DNA of 64,000 nt from Mariannaea sp. PMI_226 (Eukaryota > Ascomycota > Sordariomycetes > Hypocreales > Nectriaceae), in NCBI GenBank assembly GCA_024336345.1, contig JANFOG010000018.1, positions 310,001 through 374,000 on the forward strand, in the 5' to 3' direction. Below, in pieces: positions 35,802 to 49,500 of the stretch. The first letter of the stretch is position 1, and the number at the start of each line of letters is the position of its first letter. The translations under genes were made by a program, and so were the position numbers. The notes below the pieces were generated by a model. That model did not search any database. It was not told the origin of the DNA and saw only the letters and a list, made by a program, of their open reading frames with translations.

Positions 35802-38800
35802 TGTGATAGTGAGCAAACGTTGGGCTTATGCGGATGTAGTTTCTTTTCTTCTGGACTATCGTATTTGAATGACTTCGGAGTCTGTCTTTGGCCCAGACAA
35901 GGAGGCACATGGGTTGGTGGCGTTATATACAGCTTGGGTAAACAGGCCTCTTCCCGATATCCCTTTTGGACGGCTTCCAGATTGCCCACCGCCTTTTCCA
36001 AGGGGCAGACAAGACATGGTCTCAAAAAGGTTTCTAGAAAGATTATACACCGAGAAAAACTCACAAAAGAGTTGCGACCATAAGACGGGAAGGTATTATA
36101 CCGTCCTGCGCTGGTCGCTGAGCAAGCTGGTCCGATGTCTCTCTTCAGCATATTCACTTGGAGACCCTACATTGGGGGTATTCACTAACTTTAAACATAG
36201 CGGGGCTGGATTTGGCGGAATGCCATTTCGTAAGTGCAAGACAAATATAATGCAGTAGCATAGCGGACCAACGTATCTGACTCCAATGGCGCAACCTGTC
36301 CCTTCAGCTGTGGCCGATTTGTGTTAGCTTTCCAGTCTGCCCTCTGCTGGAAGTACTACAACTTCTCATCTTCCCTCATGCTCATGATAGTATCATGTGC
36401 GACCATCATCCAAGATCAGGCCATATTATGCGTAAATCAGACTCCCCAGTTTGCAAACGTACAAGTCCAATGTCTTGGTACACCCGTAGGTACGCGCTGG
36501 ATCTTTCGAGCTACGAGAGGTGACTCAATGTCCTGGATGTCTTTCACTGCGTATACGGACGCCGTTAGAACAGTTTTAGACTTGGGTTATCCTTGCTTAT
36601 GTCTCATCAACAATTCTCTTGCTGACATGTAGCTGATTGATCCCCCCCCCCCAATCAGCTGTAGAGTACTGCCTGATACGAACGAGGCATGTTTTCGTGT
36701 TTCGGTCCAGCCTTGCAACAGCTACCCACCTATGGATGTGTCATGAGAGTACCCACTTCCGCATCTAAGTGGTTGCAGTTGAATAGGCGCATGTTTCAAT
36801 TATGTACTCAAATATAAGGCCTCCCTCGCTTAACTAGTTCAGAGAAAGGGGAACCCCCTTTACATTGTATTAATCAAAGGATCGCCTGTATTCTACTCTG
36901 AACCCTGAGTAGAAGTCTGAAGATGTGAGTCAGGAGAAACCTGAACAAGTTAGAGGGGGGGATTTGGTTGGCGTTGATAGCTGAGCTGAGTATCTATCAC
37001 TGAAATGTGACAACTGCATTCCAAGCCCTGACCAAATGCGGCACATGCTGCTAGGCACTCTTCTTGGTCAATAAGTGCGATGGTACATCAAAAAGGGGTT
37101 TGCAACGTCCTGGCAGCTCTCTGGCTATGCAATATCAAACAAAAGTTAGCTTTCAGTCGTCTGTACACGCGATTCGCTTCTTTCCACCATCTTGAAGGTC
37201 ATATACCAACCACGTCGAAAACAAAAGTGAAACGCAAATACCAAAAAGAAATGACCCGAAGTAGAGAGTAATCAAAAAAGAGTGGTTGCTTGTTTTTTTC
37301 CTTTTTGTATGGTTGTTAACAGTTATCAGATGTAATCTCGATTCACCACTGGTTCACTGCTAATATATGGTATGGATAGGTGTATCACAGCATATTATCC
37401 TACGGAGGGAGCAAGCTGTGATTCTCATTTGAGAATATTGATGAGGGTGAGAAACGAAAGCTATGGGCACCGTCACCAACAGATATGACAGGGGCGAGTC
37501 CATTTCAGGGTATGTTAGATCCATGAAACTCCAGCCCTGGCCTGAGGGCCGGGTAATCAAATCATCTTGGCTGTTCGGTGAGCTCACTTCGACGGCTGAT
37601 GGGCTGCGCTTGTCATGACAGGGACTGAGACTCTGGGGTCGGTACCTAAGACAAACTCAACAAGTAGCCAAGGGACCAGGAGACACTGCCAATAGTGCCG
37701 GGACTTTTTGTGAGAGGGTGGAGGCTTTCTCGGAAAAGAATACTAAGGCGCCGCCGTCAGCTCAGTCGCACACTCTCCCTGGAGATCATTCGTACGTCGG
37801 ACAGCACCTGTGCATTGTGCATTATACTTCTGCAGATTAGCATTTGACGAACGATCGAAAAGCTGGAGCATGCGTCTGCAATACCGTGCCCCTGAAAAAT
37901 ATCCCGAAAACGCTTGCTCCGAAGCGCAATGACCATCAGCGGACAGATCCGTCGCTTCGCCGTAGAGTCGCGCGCGCACTCAAGCTTGCTTGATTGTTTA
38001 TTCGATTATTGGCCAATTTGGACTCCCCTGGAGTAGGTTTCTTCGACTACAAACAGGCAAAATCATGGAGATGGCCGCGAGATGGCCGTCTCAGACCAGC
38101 ACCTCTCCTCGAACAAGTCGTTTCCTCCCTTTGACCCTTTGCTGAGCAGCCATATCGGGCCGAATGTCTCGGTCGCTGACCAAGACATGATTCTTCAGGA
38201 TCACATTACTTTGGCCTTTGTGACATGAGCCTGTCTACGTAGGATTTTGCTCCTCATGTGCACCGCGCACAAAGAAGGCTTTGCTATCCCGTTCACGGTG
38301 GCCCTCTAGGCGGATTTCAGACTCAATATTATCATTGCCCAAGGCGAAACTTACGTATCCCACCATCACATAAGGGCTAAACTATCACTCGAAGTAACCG
38401 CTGAAGGCGAGATGTGAAGCATTGTTTTGGGAAATAGAAATATATCTATCTGCCATCTCAAGTCGGAGGATCGCCTCGGTCGTCCCGTTGTTGGAAACTA
38501 GGGACGTACTTAACTTCGAATTGGGAACCATGAAGTCGACAAGTGTGAAATTTTTGAAAGTTCCATGGCTGAAGCGCCGAACACGTGAGAGTATGTTCAT
38601 CCATGAGTAGAATAGACTATCACTTGGTGCTGCCAAATGCATCACCGATGGAAGGCAGAGTGTAAGACGAAGCTGGATAGCTTATTGTGGACGTTATATC
38701 TCAGCTCCCCAGTCTTTAACAAAGACCGGCACATTGTATTTGTGCCCCGGGCCTAGCACAAAGAAGAAACCGAGGCTGGTTGATCCACCAAGTACCACGA

Positions 38801-40052
38801 GTGCTTCATGTCCTAGTACAGCCCGTTTGCCACTACCAGCTATCCACCGTGACCCAAGGCTGTTGGAGACATCTCATCCAAAGATTCTTGTAGAGGTATA
38901 GACGCAGTGAAAATTTAATGTCACGCGCGCTCCCTGCGATGCGGTCTAGATGTGCCTGTCAAGGGGGGACTGGCATTCATCCGACAGAGGACCGACGGGG
39001 ATCGAAGTGCCAAAGTTCTCTGGGACTGAAAACCAACGTGGCGTGATGTACGGCATTTATGCCCAGACGAGAACGACCTTGCAAGGGTTTGAAGCAGCCG
39101 GTACTAATCACCACAATCACACTAGACCCATGAAGTGGAGAGAGCTACTTTAGATCCGGCGATGACAACAAGAGCCCTAGAATTCTGCTCTTCAAGCCAT
39201 CAACCCTCCCCAAGAGTGTCCACCCAGGGTGCATGTCACCAGTCAAGCCGATCTCACGGCGTCGTCATTGGATTTACTTAATTGCACCATATAAGTTAGT
39301 AACTGAAGGTCTGCCTCTGAACATCATCACCACTTTAGAATATTTAATGTAATCCTGGCACTGGCCTAAACCCGAAGTTCCAAAATGCTGAGCTGGAAAA
39401 AAAAAAAAAAAAAAAAAGCCCCCGAATCCCGGCCTCTCATTTCTAACAGCACCACAAAGCAGACTGGATCTGTGGTTTTTTGGCACGGGGGATGGTACAA
39501 CTGTCCAGGATGGCTTGGGTGGTAATACTCTCGATTATACTATACCCAGTACTATTACACACACACACCACGCAGACCGTGGCGAAACGTTTTGCGGAGG
39601 ACGGACATGTTGCTGCTTCTGTTATGCATACCCTGCGATGAGCGCCCCATGGCGTCCTCTTATGCTTGATTTTGGTCTTTCCCCAAGCCTATCCTTGTAA
39701 CTTACCATGTCCACACATGGATGACCAACCTGCTCCCGTCAGCCGTATCGCTGTTAGCTCTGCTAGTTCGCCGTGTAGAACGGTTCGATCCCTTGTCCAC
39801 ATTCTAATAAATCTAAGAAAGCCATAGAAATTTGTGCGATAGACCAGTCTGTTCTAAAGTGCAAGCACGCGTATTCAATAGTCATTCTCTCGATCGCAGC
39901 CCTCGTAGAAATGAAGATCCAATTCTGCACTCCAATCAAAAAGAGAATGTCAAGGCAGTTCAGATTTGACGTCCCAAATAAACCCACTTCATTATTTGCA
40001 CTCTATCTAAGCCCTATTATTGTAGTAGCCCTGTCCCTACGTACGCCTGGTA
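35802..40052. other. Gene-poor 4.3-kb stretch
   Basis: Nothing supportable beyond the defensin promoter at its left end. Open frames at 36321-36632 (plus), 37743-37979 (minus) and 38385-38645 (minus) are short and unrecognised. An A tract of about 20 lies near 39399-39418 and a C12 run near 36641-36652. Confidence 0.45.
35923..35929 (-). promoter_or_regulatory. TATA box of the defensin-like gene
   Basis: TATATAA on the minus strand, 122 bases before the ATG at 35801. This fits a 5' leader of roughly 90 bases. Confidence 0.5.
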
Positions 40053-41610
40053 TTATGCTGGATGGCGTTCGGGGAATATCTCATTTGATACGCTAGAGCC
40101 GGCATCACTTCGCTTGGTGTCCGTATAGATGACATTCACATTTGTTGTTCGCAGAATGCCGTTGTATGTCATGATCTCTTCCTCAGATCCCGTCGGTGAC
40201 ACGCCACGGATCTCAGTGTGTGCGTTCTTGCGTGACGGGTGTAAGTCATCTAGCATGTAATCATGATTGCGTGACTTCTTCGAACTTTTTCCGTAAGTCA
40301 TATTCGAAAATCCAGCACGGCCGCTATCGTAACCTTGTTCTCCAGACTTGTCCGAGCTGTTGCCAAAGAGCTTGGGGTACCATCGACTGAACAGTGGGCG
40401 AAGGGAGGGGATAGAGCACGATACAATGGCGAGGTTGACTTCAACAGGTGTCCAGACGTAGGCAATGTTGTGATGCTTGGTCTTTTCGCCCAAGTATAAT
40501 AATCGGTAGATGTTGATCAGTCGAATGATGGCAACAATAGGAACGCTGTATCAGAATGAAGATCAGTATCGTGGTCCTCCTAGCAACGGCCAAGTGAGAT
40601 TTCATCAATCAACTTACAATGCACCAATGGCGAAAATGCCAAGTACGGCTATCTTTGCTGCGCGTGGCATTCGAAGCCCTAGGAAAATCCAGAAAGGCAA
40701 TGCGAGAACCATGACATCCATCAGAATAGTCAGAGATGATTGAATAATATGAAAACTGTTGTCGATGCACCTAGTGTTGGGGTCAAGTTTGAGCTCTGGG
40801 TGCCAATTCGTCTCTATTGGCACGCACTGGAAGAGGGCGCCAAAGAAGATTGCAACTGCGTGAAGGATAGTAGCGATAATGAGACCCCAGATAACTCTAA
40901 AGATGATCTTGTCATGACCTTGTAGTCGCAAAAGAAAGACCAAAATAGAGCACTTGACAGTTGCTAAAACGGGATTATAGCATAGTTGTTCAAAGAAATT
41001 CCACCAAAGCCCTGGGCTGGGGTTGAATTCGGGGACCTTGTCTTCTTCCCAGCCGTAATAGTTGAGCTTGAAAACTAAAACACATAGACATCAATATATA
41101 TAAGCTGGTGACTTGCATTGGAAATAGTATTTGCCTGCGCTTAGAATATGTACTTACACATAAACAAACTCGAAGATACCAAAATGGAGGAAACCTGCAG
41201 CATCATATCGATCAGTCCGGCACTAAATAAGTGAGCCACCTGGAGATGGTCAGAGTGCTGCATTGGAGATGGCCAAAGCTCACTCAATTACCACTTACCA
41301 GTCCAATACCACAGAGAAAATCGTCTTGACTATAATGTCAGCATGGATACGTTTGATGATGAGTTGCAATCTTGGAAAACTCTCGAGAATTGACTCATGC
41401 AGCCCTCCTGGGCAGGTTGAACGTACCTAAACCAAAAGTACGCATAGTGAGGCGAGTATAGACTCGGAGTGAGTAAACTACGATTGACAGAGACGGGAAG
41501 AAAAAGATGATAAAGAGTCCCGTCCGCTGCAGCGGTGGTGTAGGAATCTTAGAAACATCTGGGTATGGTCCGGGGCCAATGCCGCGTGACCAAAGAGTCG
41601 AGTCATCCAT
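40053..41610 (-). CDS. Seven-helix SAT4/PTH11-like fungal rhodopsin-fold protein
   Basis: Exons, right to left: ~41423-41610, 41299-41329, 41158-41239, 40618-41074 and 40053-40545, about 416 residues. TM1 (TGLFIIFFFPSLSIVVYSLR) leads to VYTRLTMRTFG and then QDDFLCGIGL, the R-x(n)-DD signature of this family. Later blocks are WWNFFEQLCYNPVLATVKCSILVFLLRL, QCVPIETNW with RCID, a long TM6-TM7 pair (LTILMDVMVLALPFWIFLGLRMPRAAKIAVLGIFAIGAF) and WTPVEVNLAIVSCSIPSLRPLF. All are typical of SAT4-type proteins. The tail of about 110 residues is polar and Ser/Lys-rich, probably cytosolic. Some relatives act as surface sensors (Pth11 in Magnaporthe), but most are uncharacterised. The first junction is weak. 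The consensus donor (GGTACG at 41427-41422) puts exon 2 out of frame; only a poor donor (GTTCAA) four bases on restores QDDF. A 1-base lesion is the alternative. Confidence 0.8.
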
Positions 41611-44302
41611 CCAAGCTCTGTGTTGAGGAAGCCCGGTGAAGTCAATACGTGAACTCGGATGGAGGATCTCAAAAGTAGAAAATATGAAATGTGACAACTA
41701 GAGGCAATCGTAGAGTACAAGTGCTTTTCCAAGGGAGGGACCCGAGTCAGTCTTTATTATTCAAAGAAGATCCCCAAACCATGCGCACGAGATACTGAGT
41801 TGCACGCCCCATATTAAATCCACCTCAGATCAAGCACCCTGGAAGTCTCGGGAAGCCTCGCAGGAACATGGTATGTATTAAAATAGTGTCGAGGCGGCAA
41901 CACTCTCATTGCCGATGGTAATGATCAGCAAAGGCCGTATTCCATTGTTTTACTATGCACAATAGCGCAACAATCTAATGCTGGTGATCCTGACCAGAAA
42001 AAGAGTCTCAAGATGGAGTCAGTTTACGATCCCATCGAGGGAATATCTGAAGGAACTGCGAAAGATGACCCCGTGGCTTTGGGGCACAAGGGGTATTGTG
42101 GAAAGGACCTGTAAGATGTGGCGTGTTTTTTTTTCTCATGCTGACAACCTCGATTGAACGGAAAGGTGAATAAGTCAATTAGCGTCTTTTAATCTGTATT
42201 ACAGATTATCTTCTTCTGCTTCTTCTTAACCAGCCTGGACTCCATGTAGCCCTAACCACCAGGTTACAGATTTTGAGTAATTAGTTTACTATTTACAGCA
42301 AGCACTCCCGGTTTAGTGCTGTTTTATTATTCCCCTTCTGCCCTTCTTATTATGATTACTAGGCATTATTGTGCTCATTAATTAAATTTAGGCGTATTCG
42401 AAGAAGGCTCTTGAGCTCTGTGTCTTGTGAGTTCGCTCGGATGTAACGTCCTTTGGACTCGGAGGGTCCTTTCTTACGTGGAGCGTAAACCTAAGACTTT
42501 AGCCTAGTTGCCGTCCATGCTCATATTTATGCTTAGAAAGCGATGAGAATGAACACGATACGCTGCTCGTTTCCGGTCTAAGCTTAACGGGTTGCCTAGT
42601 GCCGGCATAACAAGTGCTGGCGATCCCCATGGGGCCGACCCGGCGATCACTGCTCGGTTCGGCAATTTGTCCATCTTTAGTTCCTTAGTACGGGGGTGGC
42701 TAGGGAAAAAAGTCTTCATTACCCGAGTCCTACTCCATACAGATTACAGTACCATTTGCCAAGGGGAAAACAGGTACAGTACCCATGGTTAAGGGAGCGA
42801 TTTTTGGAACTTGAGAACCGGGGGGGAATCTGAATTAAAGAAAAATCCCCCGCCGTCAAAGATGTGGAATTCTATCAGAGGAGGGGATTCCCCTCCCCCC
42901 CCCAAAAAAATTTACGAAATAATGGGAGCCCATTCCTTGGCCGTACCAAACATGCCTCAAACCTCTTGAGGACCGCGTAAATTCCCCATTACCACATTAC
43001 CAGTAAGAAAACTATTGCAATGAGCAAACACCGCCGTTGCTTACGTTGGCAAATCATCAGTGACGAGTCATGAACTCCCTCAGGTCTGTGATTGAGGCTA
43101 CGCGAGAGTTGAATCGTTCTCCCGTTCCTACCTAACAGGGTTCATGTCTGGGGTGCGAGTAATGGCATGCATGTACCTACGTTGTACACGTTTTGTTTGC
43201 CCCCTGTGTCCTTTGGTCACTGGATACACAGCAATTCAGGCCCATGCAGCCACCCAGTTTTGGCGCTTACATTAGACGACCCTAAGCTCCCAGTTGTAAT
43301 ACATGCACCAAACATATTGTGGCTTTCCCGTCTGGAGATTGCAGGGTGTGTGCACATCTGTACCATTCTGAGAGACCAGCCAAGTGGGTTTGCCAACCGA
43401 AGTTGGTCGATCACTCAAATCCCTAGTTATTTCCACTCCCAACCTTGTCTTTCTCGCAGAAAGATACATAGTCAGCACATCGTAACTCTACTCCGCCTGA
43501 ATTCAAGGTGGATGAGTTTGCAAAAGGGGGGAAGGAAACGTAACAGGGCGCAGGAATGAGTTCTTGCAAGCCTCGTTCCACTCGAACTTCATATAACTTT
43601 CTAATTCTCGTAGATCACTAATAATTGCGCTGCAAAGGCTTGCGATGGGCCGACTATCTGGGGTAGTTAACTCTTAGTCCAGAGGAGGGAGAGCAAACGC
43701 CCACCATAGCCATATGCGACCGCTAGATGTAACAGATGGGTAACGAGTTTTGGTTGTTGCTAGGTATTTCTACCAACATGGTCCTCCCAAGTATTTTATA
43801 GGTAACTCAACGTGCAAGTTATAGTGTGCTATTCTTTGAGTCAAATCCTTGTTCAACATGTCCCCAGAGTTCAGTTGGGAACTCAAAGAGATAGAAAAGC
43901 CCCTTGATTACCGCAAATCATAACCGGTGTACTCTGTACCTGAAGGCTATTACCAGGTAGAGCCCCGCTCGTATAGAATCCTGTCCTGAAAAGAACAATA
44001 CCACACATCCCAAAACTATGGCCAGGCGCCAGGGTCGCCCATCAATACCATCCAGGCTCCATGTCGATGGCACTCATCCGACCCACGACCCGACCTGGCC
44101 CACATAGTGTCAAGACGGCTTGCCCGCTGTTCCGCGTAAGTCAGACCATCTCCTTGATTACTCCATAGCAGACTGGTGGGTGCTGGGCGAGATCTTCCCA
44201 TAAGTACGTAGTGGTTGTATCTGCAGATTCAACCTGTCCTTCCTCAAGAGTATCAGCCATCTGTAGAAGCTTCCAAGCTAGAGTTCAATTAGCCGCCTCA
44301 AG
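41611..44302. other. Intergenic region with possible retroelement remnant
   Basis: No gene is supported. The segment 42170-42490 is compositionally distinct. It has a palindrome AATCTGTATTACAGATT, a TTCTTCTGCTTCTTCTTA run, CCTGGACTCCATG, and AT-rich sequence resembling fungal solo LTRs or MITEs. Clear ends and target duplication were not found. A C-rich and A-rich junction lies near 42890-42910. Confidence 0.4.
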
Positions 44303-46560
44303 ATGATTTTTCAGCCATCGGGTTGGTTAGCTGCGGCGACCTTTTCGCTCTTCTTATCCTCCAACGCTCAAACTATCACTGTCAAGGGCAAGACTATTTG
44401 TATGTATTATTGACCCTACATACAGTGTTTGCATAATGTACTCCTTCAGAGAAACACTTGTGCTGTTGTTACGAGCTTTCCTCTTACTAACTGAAGTCTC
44501 TCATACACAGCTGCTGATGAATCCAACGTTGCACCAGCAGCGGATATTCTGTCTGGTACTACAGTCAAGGGCTTTGAAAGCATTCAGTTAACAAATGATG
44601 TGCTCTCCAATCTCACTGACCTTCAACTCACCAACATCTCTCTGTTCTACTTTGATGACAGTGATTTAAAGCGGTCCGCGGCACCTTCATCGCAGTGCAA
44701 GACCTTGCCTGGCGATGCCCTTTACCCCAACAGCATTGCCTGGAAGGTCCTAGACATTCTCAGTGGCGGTGCATTGATCAAGACAGTACCTCTTGGTTCC
44801 GCTTGCTATGATGGTGACCATTACGACGAGGCAAAGTGCCAGTTCCTCATCGACAACTGGAACAAATCAGATACCCAGTGAGTCTCCCATTCTCCTCCGC
44901 TGTTTTTCGTCTCATTCTTCTCGCTTCACCACTAACTTGCCTCTTCCAGCGTCGTGGATCCCTCTTCGGTCATGTCTCCCCTCTTTGAAGGTACCACATG
45001 TGAGCCTCAGGGCGCTGCCATGGGCAAGAACTGCACCCTGGGAGGATTCCCATCTTACTCCCTCAATATCACCAATGTCGCTCAGATCCAGCTGGCGATC
45101 AACTTCGCGCGCAACTCGAATTTGCGTCTTGTTGTTCGCAACACTGGCCATGACTTCCTCGGCAAAAACACTGGAGAGGGCGCTCTCTCGCTCTGGACTC
45201 ACCATCTAAATGACATTACAGTTCTCCGCGACTACAAGTCCGCCGGAGGTCGCTACAAGGGACCAGCATTCAAGATTGGTGCTGGGGTAGTGGTTCATGA
45301 GCTCTATGAGGCTGCTGAGCGTGAAGGCTTTACCGCTGTTGGAGGAGAGTGTCGTGTAAGTTTGTACACTTTGGGCTGGACTTGCGCTCCCTCTCTCCCT
45401 CCCTCTCCCCGGCTTCTTCTTTTTTTTTTCTTACACATGAAGACTGACATGGTAATTTCCAGACTGTTGGTGTATCTGGTGGTTACGCAGTTGGCGGTGG
45501 CCACTCTCCCGTGACTCCCATACACGGCCTTGGCTCCGACCAAATTTTAAGTGTTGACATCGTCACCCCTGACGGTCGCTTTATCACCGCGGATGAGACA
45601 CAGAATAAGGATCTGTTCTGGGCCCTTCGTGGCGGCGGTGCGGCTACCTGGGGTGTCGTCACCTCCATGACGGTCAAGGTCCACCCTAAGACAGTCTTCT
45701 CTGGCATGACTTGGGTCACGACTACCAAGGACATGAACATCACTGATGATACCTTCTGGAAAGCTATTGAGGTTTACTGGCGCCGCTACCCTGAGTTTTC
45801 CGCTGCCAAGAGCTATGGCTACTGCCGAATGTCAAGCCTTGTGGGAGGCGGCTACGCGTGGAGAGGCCTGCCTTTCATGGTTCCCGGTATGAAGCTCACT
45901 GAATTCAAGAAGCTTGTCCAACCTTTACTGGATGACTGGGCCGCGCTTGGCGTCGATCCCAAGGTCGAGTTCTTTGAGTACGACAGCTTTTACCAAGCCT
46001 GGACTCGCCACTTCCCTACCTCCATTGTCGGTAACCCTTACGGCCGAACTGGATCTCGTCTCTTGCCACGCAAGAACTGGGAGGACCCTGCGCTTCTCAA
46101 CAAAACAATTCAAACTGTTCGCTCAATCGTCGAGGAGGGTGCCTTCTTGGTTCACTACAACATCAACGCTGATGAGCCTGAGAACACCCTTGACAGCTCC
46201 GTTAACCCAGCTTGGCGCGAGGTCATGATGTTTAACATTATTGGTCTCACCTGGGACCAGACGACACCCGAGTCCCAGGTTGCTGCTATCCACGAGAAGC
46301 TCACCAACGATCTCGTCCAGCGTCTCAAGGACATCAGCCCTGGCGCTGGTGGTTACCTCAACGAGGGAGATGTGATGGATCCCGAGTTTGGTCAATCTTT
46401 TTTCGGAACAAACTATAAACGTTTGACAGAGATAAAGAAGAAGATTGACCCCAAGGGCCTTTTCTGGGCACCCACTGCTGTAGGTAGCGAGGAGTGGTAT
46501 GTTACCGGACAGGAGAAGTATGTCACGAAGCAGACAGGCCGCCTCTGCCGCAAGAAGTGA
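44303..46560 (+). CDS. Secreted berberine-bridge-like FAD oxidoreductase (bicovalent flavin)
   Basis: Four exons: 44303-44399, 44511-44877, 44950-45355 and 45463-46560, 655 residues. A signal peptide (MIFQPSGWLAAATFSLFLSSNA) starts the protein. An FAD_binding_4 (PP-loop) domain spans ~165-385. It has VRNTGHDF, whose His (~222) is the expected 8-alpha-histidyl flavin link, and GGEC (Cys 289), the expected 6-S-cysteinyl link. GVSGGYAVGGGHSP and LFWALRGGGAATWGVVTSMTVK follow. The C-terminal BBE segment (NYKRLTEIKKKIDPKGLFWAP) is intact. Both attachment residues are present, so a bicovalent flavin is likely. Such oxidases act on oligosaccharides, alcohols or alkaloid-like intermediates with O2 as acceptor. 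The substrate here is unknown. Many N-x-S/T sites fit secretion. No pathway partners are adjacent. Confidence 0.93.
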
Positions 46561-49500
46561 AAATCTCACAGGGCGACGTGGTAAATACTTAAGCATTCTT
46601 ACATTATATAATTTTTACCCAGTGCAGATATATACATGTACATAATTACAGACCCGAAATTCAACGCCTTTTTGGTATGGCATCCTCTGACGGTCATTTT
46701 TTACAAGTGTGTCTTGAATGCTGGCTAGGAGAGTAGGCGTAAGTGTTTGGGGGCTGGCTAGTTGATCTTTTCTATTCGTGTGTTATGTGTAAAGGGGCCC
46801 AAGATTGCTAGCATACGATTCATTCCTCCTCTTGAAACAGGAGCATGCAAGTCACCCGCACAAACGTATACCGCGAGAAGCCACAAGATTAGAGTATGAA
46901 CGAAATTCCCCGCTTAACAATGTTCCCACCATAGAGACCATCAGGGTATCGTCCGTGTACATGAGGTGTAACATGATCATCCTTTCATGCACCCAGCTGT
47001 AGTTTTCTTACAGAAATAGAATCCGGCAAATTCTAGTACCCTTTCTATTCGTGGAGCTAGATGACACAAAGCTCTTCCCAGATGCACATTCCACCTCATG
47101 TCTCAAATCAGAAGTCTAAGGTATAAAGACTCTATAAAGTACAAGCGCACAACTTCACTCTAAAGAAGTAGTTAGCTCTTGTTTTTTTTTGGCTCTACGA
47201 GTAATGCTTCGGCCCTTTCAGGACTCCTACCCTTCATGCCGTCTCAACTCAAGAAAATGATATCATTTTTGGGGTAGATGAGCAATGAACGCCTCAAAAC
47301 ATTCGAAATACCAAATGGAAGCTCCTCTGCCCCAAGTTAGGTGATGCCCATGGTCTATTAATAAATAACAGTAAAAGCTAACATATTACTAAGCTTGAGA
47401 GCTGCAATATAAGCTTCTAGGAAGATGACCAATTCGAGCAAATATTTTTAGAACAAAAGCTTCTACTCCGAGGCTCAAGTAGGGCACGAATTACCTTACC
47501 CTACAGCCCATCTCTTCGAGACAACCATGGGGCCAAGTCTCCCTTGCAAAGTTTTTTTTAAACAGCTACGTGCTGTATGATGCGTTGTTAGAAGCAAAGT
47601 CAATGAGGGGTTATAGGTGGCTAATTGATAGGCTCTTTTTGATGTGGATTCAAAAAAGAAGATCAGCGACTGCCCAGCACGGCAACAACCACATTGATAA
47701 CATCCTGAATGCGATTAGAGCTGCCTGCTAGCTGCCTGCTAGCTTTCTACTTCATGGGTCCTAGGTACGCTAAAGAAGACGATAAAATATCGAATAGGCA
47801 TTTCTTGGTCGAGGAGCAGGATCAGGTCGGGCGCCAAAATTCCGAGGGACTAACCTGAACTATTTTTTTGCTTCTGGGCAGTCCATTAATGGTATTTCTA
47901 TCATCTAGGTCAAAGGCATCGAAGCTTGGGAGAATGTCAACTGGTTACCTTTGTGAAAAGGCATGGTGTTAGCTGCTTGGCGAGACTATCGTGGATAGTT
48001 CTTCTTGGGCACCAGTGGGCAGATTACGTGTCTCGCGGGCCGTTTTTGTCTCTGATTTAGCGAGCCATTCATGCCAGAGCACGCCCTTCTCACTAGTTTA
48101 TGCCCAAAAATGATACACTAGTGTGCTCATCAGACTTATGCGTGCCCGTACCTTGCATCTGACCCCAGGTACCTAAAGCTAGCGACATTTGTGCCTGTTC
48201 ATAATCCAGTTTGGTGAGAGTTGTGCAAGTACACAGGTGCCGTTGATTCGGACAAATTCCCATTCCAGGACCGGTTCTCAATCCAATTACATTCACCCTA
48301 CGGAACTCTCCCATAAACTGTGAAGAAAAGCTTCCTTATTGAGTGTTCCATGGACGCCAACATCCCTCAACACCTAGCCTAAGTGTTTTGCAATAACGTA
48401 ATCACCATAGACATGTGTACCCAGAGTAGTTCATCGTGAAATCAATGTAAAATGACGCAGTAGGCCCCTAATTCTGAGGATAAAGCTCTTATCACTGCTT
48501 CTTGGCCACTGATGTCGCCCACCACCACGTCACTGGGCTCGACGCATAGCTCTCCTTTTTGGTAAGCAGCTTGGCTTGGTCCAGTTTTTGTTCTTGTTCT
48601 TGTTGTACTTCTTCCTTTTTTTCTCTTCGTTTTGCTTCCAGCAATACCTCATAAGCGAAAGAACAGAAGATGAAGAAAAAAACTTGTCAGCCAATCACAC
48701 GACGACCACTGCTGGAGCTGCTCTGTCCGTCTGCTTGGCCCCGACTAATCTAATAAATATTAAGTTTCTGGTTAGAGAGAAAAGAGAAATCCGTGCATAG
48801 GTAGTAGCAGAAAAACGAGCACCAAGAGGAGGCCAACGACCAATTGTCAGCCCCTTGTTGCGTCACAGAGCTCAGGGTTCCCTCCCCCCTCCTCTGCTTT
48901 GGGTGGACAATCCCTTCTAGAACTGGAGTCGACCGCACATGAGTCGGAACAATTCCCTCTTTTGCCCTGACATGCTTTTCGTAGTAGTCCCAACCAACAC
49001 ATGAAGCTTGCGAAGGCCCCGAGACTCTCCACAATAGATGTGAGCTTTACTGGCTTGAGGGTGAAAAGGCGTGACTGACTGGCATGCCGGCGACTCCGAG
49101 GCATTTAACCCCGCTCTGCAAAGGCAGCTTACCATACCCCTCCCCAACTGGCTTACAAATTCCAGACAAGAGCCTACTAAACGAAAATTGAAACCGGACA
49201 CGACGAAAACGTGGCTGCCAACAGGTACCAACTGAGCTTAGGTAGGCTACGTCCAGCTCAAGCGCAGGAAAGGGTGTGCTGAGACAATTGCATACTGTAG
49301 TTCCCTAATGCTATACTACCTACAGTTTCTATACTACTACCTGTCTGACTCGCTCAGCTAGCGAGGTTTTCGAGAGCAATAATGGATTTCATCAACCGTT
49401 TCAATGAGAAGATTATTAATGAGGCTGTTTGCTAATGGAAATCGTATTGCTTCCAAGCTTCGACGAATTATTAAGCATACAAATCAACAATGCGCATCAC

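Noticed and set aside
39782..39791. GGTTCGATCC, like a tRNA T-loop
   Set aside because: The T-stem pairs poorly and no other tRNA arms are present.
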